Below are positions 13,470 through 20,343 of a stretch of 20,343 bases of DNA, one piece after another. The notes beneath the pieces are model-generated. The model had not been told where the DNA came from. It did not search any database and saw only the letters and a list, made by a program, of their open reading frames with translations. The DNA comes from Thermoplasmatota archaeon (lineage in GTDB: Archaea; Thermoplasmatota; Thermoplasmata; RBG-16-68-12; JAJISG01): positions 1 through 20,343 of the forward strand of contig JAJISK010000006.1 in NCBI GenBank assembly GCA_022848785.1. The letters run 5' to 3'. The translations under genes were made by a program, and so were the position numbers. Numbering within the stretch: the stretch's first letter is position 1; each line of letters opens with the position of its first letter.

Positions 13470-14369
13470 ATGGTCCAAGTCGTTGAGTGTATCCCAAATT
13501 TCAGCGAGGGGAGGCGCGCGGCGGTGGTCCAGGCGATCTCCGAGGCCATCGCGGGCGTCGAGGGTGTCCGCCTGCTGGGCGAGGAGATGGACCCCGACCA
13601 CAACCGGGCCGTGCTGACCTTTGTGGGCGAACCGAACCCCGTCGTCGAGGCCGCCTTCCGGGCCGTCGCCAAGGCGGTGGAACTCATCGACCTGACCAAA
13701 CATCGGGGAGAGCACCCTCGCATCGGTGCAGCCGACGTCGTCCCCTTCGTCCCCATCGCCAACATCACGATGGAGGAATGCGTGAACCTGGCCCGGGAGT
13801 TGGGTCGCCGTGTCTGGGAGGAGCTGCGTGTCCCCGTCTACTTCTACGCGGAGGCGGCCCTACGAGACGACCGCCGCCTCCTCCCCACGATCCGGAAGGG
13901 CGAATTCGAGGGGCTCCGCGAAGCCCTGGGGAAGGACCCGGACCGAGACCCCGACGTGGGGGACCCGAATATCCACCCCACGGCAGGGGCCACCATCGTT
14001 GGCGCTCGGGGCCCCCTCATCGCCTACAACGTGAACCTGGCCACAGACGATCTGGCCCTGGCCCAGGCCATCGCCAAGAGGGTCCGGGCAAGCAGCGGAG
14101 GGTTCCCCGAAATCCAGGCCAAGGGGTTCTCCCTGGAAGATCGAGGGCAGGTTCAGGTTTCGATGAACGTCATGAACTTCCGAGTGACCTCGGTATCCAC
14201 CGTCTTTGAGGCCATCCGGAAGGAGGCCGAGGATGCCGGGGTTGCCATCGCGGGGAGCGAGATCGTCGGGTTGGTCCCCTTGGAGGCCCTCCTGGACGCG
14301 GCCGAGGCCTTGCTTCGCCTTGAGGGCTTCCAACGCGATCAGATTTTGGAGCGGAGACTATGGGAGTAG
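13470..14369 (+). CDS. Glutamate formimidoyltransferase
   Basis: Cytoplasmic enzyme of 299 residues transferring the formimino group of N-formimino-L-glutamate to tetrahydrofolate, a late step of histidine breakdown. It matches the N-terminal (transferase) half of mammalian FTCD: VVECIPNFSEGRR at the start, MDPDHNRAVLTFVGEP (42-57), KHRGEHPRIGAADVVPFVP (77-95) with the catalytic-region His, VPVYFYAEAA, GDPNIHPTAGATIVGARGPL and IAYNVNL. The ATG at 13470 is preferred over an earlier in-frame ATG (13428): family members begin with this CIPNFSEGR segment and the TATA box sits 27 bases upstream. The cyclodeaminase gene overlaps it by ten bases, so the two functions that are fused in animals are separate but coupled here. 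Confidence 0.93.
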   Translation: MVQVVECIPNFSEGRRAAVVQAISEAIAGVEGVRLLGEEMDPDHNRAVLTFVGEPNPVVEAAFRAVAKAVELIDLTKHRGEHPRIGAADVVPFVPIANITMEECVNLARELGRRVWEELRVPVYFYAEAALRDDRRLLPTIRKGEFEGLREALGKDPDRDPDVGDPNIHPTAGATIVGARGPLIAYNVNLATDDLALAQAIAKRVRASSGGFPEIQAKGFSLEDRGQVQVSMNVMNFRVTSVSTVFEAIRKEAEDAGVAIAGSEIVGLVPLEALLDAAEALLRLEGFQRDQILERRLWE

Positions 14370-14992
14370 ACCTTGACCGTTCGGTCGACGCGTTTCTGGA
14401 GGACCTGGCATCGCGTCGCCCCACGCCCGGCGGAGGAAGCGCCGCGGCCCTCGTGGGATCCGTCGCCGGGGCTCTGGGTTCCATGGTTTGTCGGTTGACC
14501 GTCGGGAAGAAGGGGTACGAGGACGTCGAGGAGGCCTTCCGCGGATATTCGAGGGAGCTCCGGAAGCCGCGACAACGCTTGCGTGCCCTCGTGACCGAGG
14601 ACGCGGATGCCTTCGAGGCCGTCATGGCCGCCTTTCGAATGGACCGATCGACCGCCGAGGAGAAGGAACGGCGGACCAGGGCGATTCAGGCAGCCCTGAG
14701 GAACGCGGCGGAGGTGCCCCTGGAGACGGCCCGGCACTGCGCGGACATCCTCCGACTCCTCCGCGCAATGTCCGAGGACGCCAACAAGAACGCCGTCTCC
14801 GACGTGGGTGTGGCGGCCCACATGGGCCTGGCCGCCCTTCGCGCCGCGTTCCTGAACGTTGACATCAACCTCGCGTCCATCTCGGACCCTTCGTTCGTGA
14901 GGAGGCTGAATTCGGAGTCTGAGGGTCTAGAACGGCGGGCGGTGGCGGACCACGAAGAGGCCGTCGCCATCGTCGAGAGGCGGCTTCGATAG
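14360..14992 (+). CDS. Formimidoyltetrahydrofolate cyclodeaminase
   Basis: A 210-residue protein matching the FTCD C-terminal domain / FchA family, which releases ammonia from 5-formimidoyl-THF to give 5,10-methenyl-THF. Diagnostic are [35 protein letters not shown] (residues 16-50), the folate-binding glycine-rich turn and long helix, and [28 protein letters not shown] in the second half, where the dimer of all-helical subunits forms its active site. Length is typical for stand-alone forms. The ATG lies ten bases inside the preceding transferase gene, after GGAGCGGAG, a weak Shine-Dalgarno suited to reinitiation. A GC-rich hairpin follows its stop codon, before the urocanate hydratase promoter. 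Confidence 0.92.
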   Translation: MGVDLDRSVDAFLEDLASRRPTPGGGSAAALVGSVAGALGSMVCRLTVGKKGYEDVEEAFRGYSRELRKPRQRLRALVTEDADAFEAVMAAFRMDRSTAEEKERRTRAIQAALRNAAEVPLETARHCADILRLLRAMSEDANKNAVSDVGVAAHMGLAALRAAFLNVDINLASISDPSFVRRLNSESEGLERRAVADHEEAVAIVERRLR

Positions 14993-15013
14993 CCCGCGCC
15001 CCTCAGCCGCGGG
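14993..15013 (+). terminator. GC hairpin after the cyclodeaminase gene
   Basis: CCCGCG-N9-CGCGGG starts at the first base after the TAG stop: six GC pairs with a nine-base loop. No T-run follows directly (the next bases are ACAGGAACCC), so it may slow the polymerase or protect the 3' end rather than act as an intrinsic terminator. Confidence 0.3.
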
Positions 15014-15022
15014 ACAGGAACC

Positions 15023-15030
15023 CTTTATTC
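15023..15030 (+). promoter_or_regulatory. TATA-like box of urocanate hydratase
   Basis: CTTTATTC is centred about 31 bases before the ATG at 15058, giving this gene its own promoter distinct from the formimidoyltransferase operon. Confidence 0.55.
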
Positions 15031-15057
15031 TCTCTGAGCGGTTGTCCTCGCGTTTCC

Positions 15058-16710
15058 ATGGCCCGCGTGCAGGCCGCCCGCGGCACGAAGCTCCGTGCCA
15101 GAGGGTGGCGACAGGAAGCCCTCCTCCGGATGATGGAGAACACCCTCGAGAACGCGGAGCGGCCAGACGACCTCATCATCTACGGCGGCACGGGACGGGT
15201 GGCCCGAAGCTGGGATGCCTACGAGGCCATGCATCGTCTCCTGCAGGAATTGCAGGAGGACGAGACCCTCCTGGTACAGTCTGGGAAGCCCGTGGGGGTC
15301 TTTCGAACTCACACCCGGGCCCCGCGGGTCTTGATTGCGAATACGAACCTCGTTCCCCACTGGGCGACCTGGGATCACTTCCGGGAGCTCGAAGCCCTCG
15401 GCCTGATGATGTTCGGCCAGATGACCGCGGGCTCATGGGCCTACATTGGGACCCAGGGCATCATCCAGGGGACCTACGAAACCTTCGCCGCGAGCGCCCG
15501 GCAGGACTTCGACGGCAGCCTCGAAGGGCGAACGATCCTCACCGGAGGCCTTGGGGGCATGGGGGGCGCCCAGCCCCTGGCCGTGACGATGAATGGAGGC
15601 GCATGCCTCGCGGTGGAGGTCGACGAAGGCCGTGCCCGTCGGCGCCTGGATGCGGGGTTCTGTGATGAGATGACCCACGATTTGGGTGAGGCCCTTGCCA
15701 TTGTAGAGAACGCAAGGGATGCGAAGGAACCCGCCTCTGTGGCCCTGATTGGCAACTGTGCCGAGGTGCATCCCGAACTCGTGCGCCGTGGTTTCCATCC
15801 CGATGTGGTCACCGACCAGACCTCGGCCCACGATGCGCTGGAGGGCTACATCCCCGCCGGTCTGAGCCTAGAGGAAGCAGCCAGCGTTCGGCGCTCCGAG
15901 CCCGAGGAGTACCTCCGCCGGTCCCGCCACTCCATCGTGGACCACGTGAAGGCCATGCTCGCCTTCCAGGACTCCGGCTCCGTCGTCTTCGAGTACGGAA
16001 ACAACATTCGGGGCCAGGCCCGAGACGCCGGGCTGGAAGGCGCTTTCGGCTTCGAGGGGTTTGTGAAGCTCTACATCCGGCCCATGTTCACCGAGGGAAG
16101 AGGGCCCTTCCGTTGGGTGGCGATCTCGGGGAATCCGGAGGACATCCTCCGGACGGATGAGGTGGTTCTGAAGCTCTTCCCCGAGAATCTCCAGTTGACC
16201 CGCTGGATCCGACTCGCGGAGAAACACCTGCCCTGGGAAGGACTCCCGGCTCGGGTATGCTGGCTTGGCTTCGGCGAGCGAGCCCGCTTCGCCGGACGCA
16301 TCAACGCGATGGTGCGGGCCGGTGACCTCGAGGCCCCCATCGTCATCACCCGTGACCACCTCGATAGCGGTTCCGTGGCCTCCCCCACCCGGGAAACGGA
16401 GGGGATGCGTGACGGCTCGGACGCGGTGGCAGACTGGCCCCTTCTGAACGCCCTCCTCAACACCGCCTCCGGGGCGGATCTGGTGGCGATTCACAGCGGA
16501 GGAGGCGTAGGTGTCGGCTATTCGGTCCACGCCGGCGTGACCGTGGTGGCCGAGGGTTCGGAGGAGGCCGATTGGCGCATCGAACGGGTCTTCACCTCCG
16601 ATCCCGGACTGGGAGTGCTCCGACACGCCGATGCAGGATACGAAGCCGCGCGGGGGTTTGCGCGGGCGCATGGCCTGCGGGTGCCTATGGAGGAACGAAG
16701 GGAGGAGTGA
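15058..16710 (+). CDS. hutU: Urocanate hydratase (urocanase)
   Basis: Full-length (550 residues) NAD+-dependent hydratase that converts urocanate to imidazolonepropionate in histidine catabolism. Hallmarks: [12 protein letters not shown] (41-52), [19 protein letters not shown] (117-135), the NAD-binding [20 protein letters not shown] (162-181), [14 protein letters not shown] (312-325), [14 protein letters not shown] (397-410) with Cys401 where the family has a conserved active-site Cys, [16 protein letters not shown], and the C-terminal [16 protein letters not shown]. No truncation or missing motif is seen. It has its own TATA-like box. Histidine ammonia-lyase and imidazolonepropionase, which flank this step, are not in the window, so they must lie elsewhere if the pathway is complete. 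Its 3' end is nine bases from the convergent tldE. Confidence 0.96.
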   Translation: MARVQAARGTKLRARGWRQEALLRMMENTLENAERPDDLIIYGGTGRVARSWDAYEAMHRLLQELQEDETLLVQSGKPVGVFRTHTRAPRVLIANTNLVPHWATWDHFRELEALGLMMFGQMTAGSWAYIGTQGIIQGTYETFAASARQDFDGSLEGRTILTGGLGGMGGAQPLAVTMNGGACLAVEVDEGRARRRLDAGFCDEMTHDLGEALAIVENARDAKEPASVALIGNCAEVHPELVRRGFHPDVVTDQTSAHDALEGYIPAGLSLEEAASVRRSEPEEYLRRSRHSIVDHVKAMLAFQDSGSVVFEYGNNIRGQARDAGLEGAFGFEGFVKLYIRPMFTEGRGPFRWVAISGNPEDILRTDEVVLKLFPENLQLTRWIRLAEKHLPWEGLPARVCWLGFGERARFAGRINAMVRAGDLEAPIVITRDHLDSGSVASPTRETEGMRDGSDAVADWPLLNALLNTASGADLVAIHSGGGVGVGYSVHAGVTVVAEGSEEADWRIERVFTSDPGLGVLRHADAGYEAARGFARAHGLRVPMEERREE

Positions 16711-16719
16711 AGACTCGCC

Positions 16720-18042
16720 TCATTCGGCGGACCGCGTGATCCCGATCTCCCGGGCGAGCATGGGGGGCACCACAGAAGGCGTGGGAACCTCATACCACCA
16801 CTTCACCTGCTGCACCTCCTTCCCGAACCCGTCGACCTGGCTCCACAGGTGGAGGAGGTTGTCTGTGAGCCGAATGTCCTTCCAGACCTCCGTCACCTCG
16901 CCGTTCTCGATCCGGAAGATCCCGTCTCGGGGGATGGTGCTGAAGTCGCCCGTGATGTAGGACCGGTACCGGGTGTACCAGGTGTTGGTCACCCAGAGAC
17001 CATCCTTCACTTCGGCCACCATTTCATCCCGGCTCCAGTCGCCCGGTTCGATGAAAAGCGCGTGAGGCTGCGGACTAATGAAGCCCGCGTTTCCGGTGGT
17101 TTCCGTCTCGAAGAGCTTCGCCGTGGACGTGTTGTGGAGGTACGTCTGCAGCACTCCTTTCTCGACCAAGGTGTTGCGTCGGGTGGGAACCCCTTCGTCG
17201 TCAAAGGACCGTCCGCCTAAGGAGTCGGCGCTGCCATCATCCGCCACGGTCACCCCCTCAGAGGCCACCTTCTCGCCCAGCTTGTCTTTGAAAGGGGAAA
17301 GGCCGGCCATCACCGCGAACGCGGAGGCTCGGCTGCCTACTTCGTTCACAAGGGCTCCGACGACGAGGGGCTCAAAGACAATGTCATAGGTCCCAGGCTC
17401 TCCCTGCTTCGGGGCCTCCGCCAGGGCGGCGATCTCCCCCGCATGCCGTCCCGCCTCCTCCGGCCGAAAGGCGGAGGCGCTCGTGGCACAGGCAACATCG
17501 TGGCCGCTGGACTCGGGACCCGCCATGGCCCGAATCGTGAGGGACAGGCTCGCGCTGCGCTGGTGCCCCACCGCGTCGTTGGAGGTGTGGAGGAAGGTTT
17601 CGTTGTCGTACTTCCAGAAGCTCCCGGCGGTCTCCTTGGCCCCCTCCTCCAGCGCCGCGTTAACGGCGGCCCTCACGAGGTCCCCGCCGTCGGTCAAATC
17701 CAGGATCTTGGGGTCCGGAGGCGACTGTTTGTACTCGAAGGGCCCCTTGGCAATCCCGCCATACTGGGGGTTTGCCTGAGACTTCCGAGCCGTGGCGACG
17801 AGGTCGTCCACCGCTTCGTCGACTCGATCGAGATCCTTGATCTCCGTGCCGACCACGCGCTTCTGGAGCACCACGCCCGCGAAGGCCCCTACCTCGCGCC
17901 ATCGGTTGCTAATCACCGGCTCGTTCTGGGCGAAGCGGACTTGATAGGACCGGTTGACCCCAATCCCCGCGATGACGTCGTCTGCGCCTTGCTTCACAGC
18001 TCGGTTGACGATCCGCTCGGCGATCCCTGCATGGTCCTCCAT
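16720..18042 (-). CDS. TldE/PmbA-like subunit of the TldD-TldE protease
   Basis: A 440-residue member of the TldD/PmbA superfamily. The TldD/TldE heterodimer degrades unfolded peptides and, in bacteria, processes peptides such as microcin B17 precursor. This subunit lacks HExxxH, as expected for TldE, and shows the PmbA-like middle segment FEPLVVGALVNEVGSRASAF and the C-terminal half with NTSTAKLFETETTGNAGF, ITGDFSTIPRDGIFRIENGEV. Start choice: GTG at 18051, ATG at 18048 and ATG at 18042 are in frame. TGAGGTGATG, spanning the tldD stop, is a near-perfect Shine-Dalgarno and is well placed for 18042 but overlaps the other two, so I use 18042. Overlap or close spacing with tldD implies coupled synthesis of the two subunits. 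It is convergent with hutU. Confidence 0.88.
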   Translation of the reverse strand: MEDHAGIAERIVNRAVKQGADDVIAGIGVNRSYQVRFAQNEPVISNRWREVGAFAGVVLQKRVVGTEIKDLDRVDEAVDDLVATARKSQANPQYGGIAKGPFEYKQSPPDPKILDLTDGGDLVRAAVNAALEEGAKETAGSFWKYDNETFLHTSNDAVGHQRSASLSLTIRAMAGPESSGHDVACATSASAFRPEEAGRHAGEIAALAEAPKQGEPGTYDIVFEPLVVGALVNEVGSRASAFAVMAGLSPFKDKLGEKVASEGVTVADDGSADSLGGRSFDDEGVPTRRNTLVEKGVLQTYLHNTSTAKLFETETTGNAGFISPQPHALFIEPGDWSRDEMVAEVKDGLWVTNTWYTRYRSYITGDFSTIPRDGIFRIENGEVTEVWKDIRLTDNLLHLWSQVDGFGKEVQQVKWWYEVPTPSVVPPMLAREIGITRSAE

Positions 18043-18044
18043 CT

Positions 18045-18056
18045 TCATCACCTCAG
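18045..18056 (-). promoter_or_regulatory. Shine-Dalgarno deciding the tldE start
   Basis: Minus-strand TGAGGTGAT spans the end of tldD and matches the archaeal anti-Shine-Dalgarno complement GGAGGTGAT in all but the first base. AGG is followed by eight bases and then ATG at 18042. The earlier candidates GTG (18051) and ATG (18048) fall inside the site itself. Confidence 0.5.
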
Positions 18057-19460
18057 GTACACGTCACGCAGCCGAATCGTCGGCCCGCCCATCATGGCAT
18101 CGAGGCTCTGGGTCGGGTCGGACTTGCCACAGAGACCGGCCTCGAACTCCAGGTCCTTTCCCACGGCGTCGACCGCGGACCACCAGGCAGGGGTCGTCAG
18201 CTCGACGACGGTGTTGCGGACCGGGGCGCCGATCTCTCCGTTCTCGATGCGGTAGGCCTCCCGGCCCACGTACTTGCCGTTGTACCGCTTGTCGTCGATG
18301 TTCCATTCGGTGAACGTCTTCATGTAAATGCCGTTCTTGACCCCCTCGATCATCTCCTCAACCGCCCAATCCTGAGGCTCCACGAAGGTGTTGGCCATTC
18401 GAACGATGGCCTCCACGTTGTAGTTCACGGCGCGGGCGGCTCCATTGCTCCGGGTCCCCAACACGGAGGCGGTCTCCCGGTTCTGGAGGAACTCGTTGAT
18501 GAGTCCGTCCTTGTAGAGGAACCGCCGACGAGCCTTCACCCCTTCGTCGTCGTACTCATAGTAGGCGATGGTGTTCGGGACGGTTGGGTCGTCCACCACG
18601 GTCACCACGTCGCTGCCGACACGGTCTCCGATCGAGTCGGGCGTGATGAAGGACTTCCCGGCCTGGGAGGCCTCTCGGCCCAGGATGCGGTCCGCTTCCG
18701 TGGGATGGCCACAGGACTCGTGGCTCGCGATGCCCGCGACCTGCGGACCGGCTACCAGATCCATCTTCCCCTCCGGGGACTTCTTGCCCTCCTCGAGCGA
18801 CTTCTGCAGGGAACGGGCCTCGTCCAGCACCCGGTTGAGGGTGTCCCACTCCGCGAACGCCTCCCAGCCCCCGCCGTATCCCATGCTCCTGGATCCCTGC
18901 TCCACGTCCCCGTTGTGAGCCACGGTAAGGAAATACAACATGCGGGCCCGGGGCGAGTAAGAATGAATCTTCGCGCCATCGCTGTTGACGAAGTACTTGT
19001 CAATCCCGGTACCGGACCACTGAAAGATGCGGGCGGGCAGATTCAGCCCGAGATCCATGACCTCCCGGTCCAGCTGGTTGAACGCCTCAAGTTTCTCCTC
19101 CACCGGCGTCTCCAGGAGGGGCTTCTTCTCCGGCACCTTCCACTTCGCCTCCACGGCGGGTTCCTCCGTGAAGACGATCTTGTGCTTGCGGCGGCCGCTC
19201 TTGGCGATGGCAATCGCGTCCTCGACGAGGGTGCGGGTTCCGTCCTTGGTCACATCGTTCCCCGCTGCGAAGCCCAGGGCCCCGTCGTAGAGGACGCGGA
19301 CCCCCATGCCGCGGTCGTTTCCGTTGAACAGAACGTCGAGGATGCCGTTCTTCAGAAGAAATTGCTCCTGGCGCTGGTTCTCGTAGCGGGCCTCGGCGTA
19401 GCTCGCGCCGCGATTCCGGGCCTCCTCGACGGCCCACTCTACCAAATCCAATTCGGACAT
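18048..19460 (-). CDS. tldD: TldD-like zinc metalloprotease subunit
   Basis: A 470-residue protein of full TldD length. The N-terminal half has the superfamily pattern NGILDVLFNGNDRGMGVRVLYDGALGFA (38-65), and the catalytic site is intact: HESCGHPTEAD with H247-E248-x3-H252, and a C-terminal CGKSDPTQSLDAMMGGPTIRL whose Cys444 matches the third zinc ligand of E. coli TldD. In the known complex, the active site is enclosed by the TldE partner, here encoded directly downstream. The ATG is preceded by GGAGGGATT ten bases upstream, and TTTAAA (19508-19513) is about 50 bases upstream, so the mRNA probably has a leader of some 25 bases. The promoter region is shared with the divergent HTH-Nudix gene. 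Substrate in archaea is unknown. Confidence 0.93.
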   Translation of the reverse strand: MSELDLVEWAVEEARNRGASYAEARYENQRQEQFLLKNGILDVLFNGNDRGMGVRVLYDGALGFAAGNDVTKDGTRTLVEDAIAIAKSGRRKHKIVFTEEPAVEAKWKVPEKKPLLETPVEEKLEAFNQLDREVMDLGLNLPARIFQWSGTGIDKYFVNSDGAKIHSYSPRARMLYFLTVAHNGDVEQGSRSMGYGGGWEAFAEWDTLNRVLDEARSLQKSLEEGKKSPEGKMDLVAGPQVAGIASHESCGHPTEADRILGREASQAGKSFITPDSIGDRVGSDVVTVVDDPTVPNTIAYYEYDDEGVKARRRFLYKDGLINEFLQNRETASVLGTRSNGAARAVNYNVEAIVRMANTFVEPQDWAVEEMIEGVKNGIYMKTFTEWNIDDKRYNGKYVGREAYRIENGEIGAPVRNTVVELTTPAWWSAVDAVGKDLEFEAGLCGKSDPTQSLDAMMGGPTIRLRDVYLR

Positions 19461-19507
19461 AAGCTGAATCCCTCCGCGGAGATGTCGGCTTTTAGCTGGC
19501 GCCGTGC

Positions 19508-19555
19508 TTTAAACCTTCTCGGGCCGTGTTCGAGCGGGCACCCATCGGGTATAAG
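19508..19555. promoter_or_regulatory. Divergent promoters of tldD and the HTH-Nudix gene
   Basis: TTTAAA (19508-19513) serves the minus-strand tldD with a leadered mRNA; TATAAG (19550-19555) is about 30 bases before the plus-strand ATG at 19582, as for a leaderless mRNA. ACCC-ATC-GGGT (19540-19550) is a small inverted repeat abutting the second box. Confidence 0.55.
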
Positions 19556-19581
19556 CGGACCCCGAGCCCTCCCGCCACTGC

Positions 19582-20277
19582 ATGGCTGAACTCGTGGTCC
19601 AGACGCGCCTGGAGGAGGAAGGGGTCCTCCTGATGAATGACCGCTTGCACGGACTGCTGGTGGCCCTCGAATCCGGTCTCTCTCTCTCGGAGGCGAGGAC
19701 CAAGACCGGTCTCTCATCCTCGGCCGTGGGCCGGTGGCGCTCCCAGGTGCGCGCCCGTCGGGGATCGGACCCGTTGAAGCGATCCGGCTCTCGACTACGA
19801 GCCTCTAACCTCGGCGCGGCCCTCTTGGAGGAGTTCGAGCATCGCAAGGCGGCCCACGAAGCCCACGAGGTCCCCAAGCTTCAAGCCCCTCTCCTCGCCG
19901 TCGACGGGATCGTTCTCCTGGAGGGCAAGCTCGTCGCGGTCCGGCGCCGGTACGACCCGTTTCGCGGCCAACATGCCATCCCCGGTGGGGTGGTGGAGTA
20001 CGGGGAGAGCCTGGAGGAAGCCGTCGTACGTGAAGTCCGGGAGGAGACGGGCCTCGAGACCAGGGTCGTCTCCCTGATAGGGGTCTACTCCCGCCCGGAT
20101 CGAGACCCGAGAGGCCACGTCGTCTCGGCCGTCTACGAGTTGGAGGCGATCGGCGGGGCCTTGGAATCGGGCTCGGATGCGTCCGGCGTCGAGCTGATCG
20201 ACCTCGAGGCGCTTCCGGAGATGGGCTTCGACCACGAGACGATCATCGCCGACTATCGAGCCAGGGAACGAGACTAA
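19582..20277 (+). CDS. Fusion of ModE-like helix-turn-helix domain and Nudix hydrolase
   Basis: A 231-residue protein in two parts. Residues about 13-88 look like the N-terminal winged helix of ModE/LysR-type regulators: LHGLLVALESGLSLSEARTKTGLSSSAVGRWRSQVR with a recognition helix, a short wing region, then SRLRASNLGAALLEEFE, the usual closing helix. Residues about 102-228 are a Nudix domain; the Nudix box is complete (G136-x5-E142-x7-R150-E151-V-R-E154-E155-T-G157-L158). AVDGIVLLEGKLVAVRRRYDPFRGQHAIPGGVVEYGESLEEA resembles archaeal ADP-ribose pyrophosphatases. The arrangement suggests a regulator that senses or hydrolyses a nucleotide metabolite; NrtR has the reverse order (Nudix first). 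Start is fixed by the TATAAG box 30 bases upstream. It is divergent from tldD, which is one possible target. Confidence 0.85.
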   Translation: MAELVVQTRLEEEGVLLMNDRLHGLLVALESGLSLSEARTKTGLSSSAVGRWRSQVRARRGSDPLKRSGSRLRASNLGAALLEEFEHRKAAHEAHEVPKLQAPLLAVDGIVLLEGKLVAVRRRYDPFRGQHAIPGGVVEYGESLEEAVVREVREETGLETRVVSLIGVYSRPDRDPRGHVVSAVYELEAIGGALESGSDASGVELIDLEALPEMGFDHETIIADYRARERD

Positions 20278-20293
20278 GAACGCTCAGCCTGCC

Positions 20294-20343
20294 TCAGGCC
20301 GTGGCCGGCGCGGCGAGGAAACCCGCAAAGGCAAGGGCCAGCG
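20294..20343 (-). CDS. Probable 3' end of a gene cut by the window edge
   Basis: Read from the right edge on the minus strand, one frame gives LALAFAGFLAAPATA followed by TGA at 20294-20296. The hydrophobic run suggests a C-terminal membrane helix of a protein that is convergent with the HTH-Nudix gene. Fifteen codons are too few to identify it or to exclude chance. Confidence 0.3.
   Translation of the reverse strand, partial: LALAFAGFLAAPATA

Noticed and set aside
1..20343. CRISPR arrays, IS elements, prophage or defence islands
   Set aside because: I saw no regularly spaced direct repeats, transposase motifs, integrases or known defence domains on either strand.

Overview
The window reads as a GC-rich archaeal chromosome segment, most likely from a Thermoplasmatota-type euryarchaeon; the lineage is an inference and the domain is well supported. 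Support for Archaea: a compact archaeal TyrRS, a ProRS of the archaeal/eukaryotic type with a C-terminal zinc cluster and terminal Tyr, a Taw2-like wyosine enzyme, TldD/TldE, and TATA-like boxes (TTTATA, TTTAAA, TATAAG) centred about 26-31 bases before the start codons of at least nine genes with no Shine-Dalgarno sequence, as expected for leaderless transcripts. Two genes preceded by strong Shine-Dalgarno sequences (the SnoaL-like gene and tldE) are exceptions. Genes are tightly packed, with TGATG/ATGA stop-start overlaps and convergent 3' ends overlapping by 7-8 bases. No rRNA, tRNA, CRISPR array, IS element or phage gene was found.

Layout. 1-4008 (minus strand): a probable transcription unit of a 5-formyl-THF cyclo-ligase-like protein, a P-loop protein coupled to it by TGATG, then after a 77-base gap with a dyad-symmetric site, a flavin disulfide oxidoreductase (mycothione reductase/dihydrolipoamide dehydrogenase type) and a ZIP-family metal transporter. 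4083-5279 (plus): an Fsr-like MFS exporter whose start is overlapped by a perfect inverted repeat. 5310-6781 (minus): tyrS followed by a small four-TM protein. 6876-8411 (plus): a large cysteine-containing archaeal protein of unknown function, convergent with taw2 (8404-9261). 9262-9647: no convincing gene. 9648-10076 (minus): SnoaL-like protein. 10077-10360: an inverted-repeat-rich regulatory stretch. 10361-11336 (plus): a secreted, C-terminally anchored protein and a two-TM miniprotein. 11330-12733 (minus): proS, divergent from a ribbon-helix-helix regulator (12890-13222) with a striking operator-like palindrome, followed by a possible overlapping small gene.

13470-16710 (plus) encodes three steps of histidine/urocanate breakdown: glutamate formimidoyltransferase, formimidoyl-THF cyclodeaminase and urocanate hydratase. 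Histidine ammonia-lyase and imidazolonepropionase are not in the window. The formimidoyl branch ends in 5,10-methenyl-THF, which is also the product of the cyclo-ligase family at 3249-3923, so the window has two entries into the tetrahydrofolate C1 pool. 16720-19460 (minus) is a tldD-tldE pair. 19582-20277 (plus) is a Nudix hydrolase with an N-terminal ModE-like DNA-binding domain. The last 50 bases probably hold the 3' end of another minus-strand gene.

No defence or mobile system is evident. The most interesting leads are the promoter-overlapping palindromes (2369-2387, 4066-4080, 12863-12881), the RHH regulator with a possible frameshift or hidden downstream ORF, the HTH-Nudix fusion, the cyclo-ligase reading frame that appears to lack its start, and the unknown 511-residue protein.
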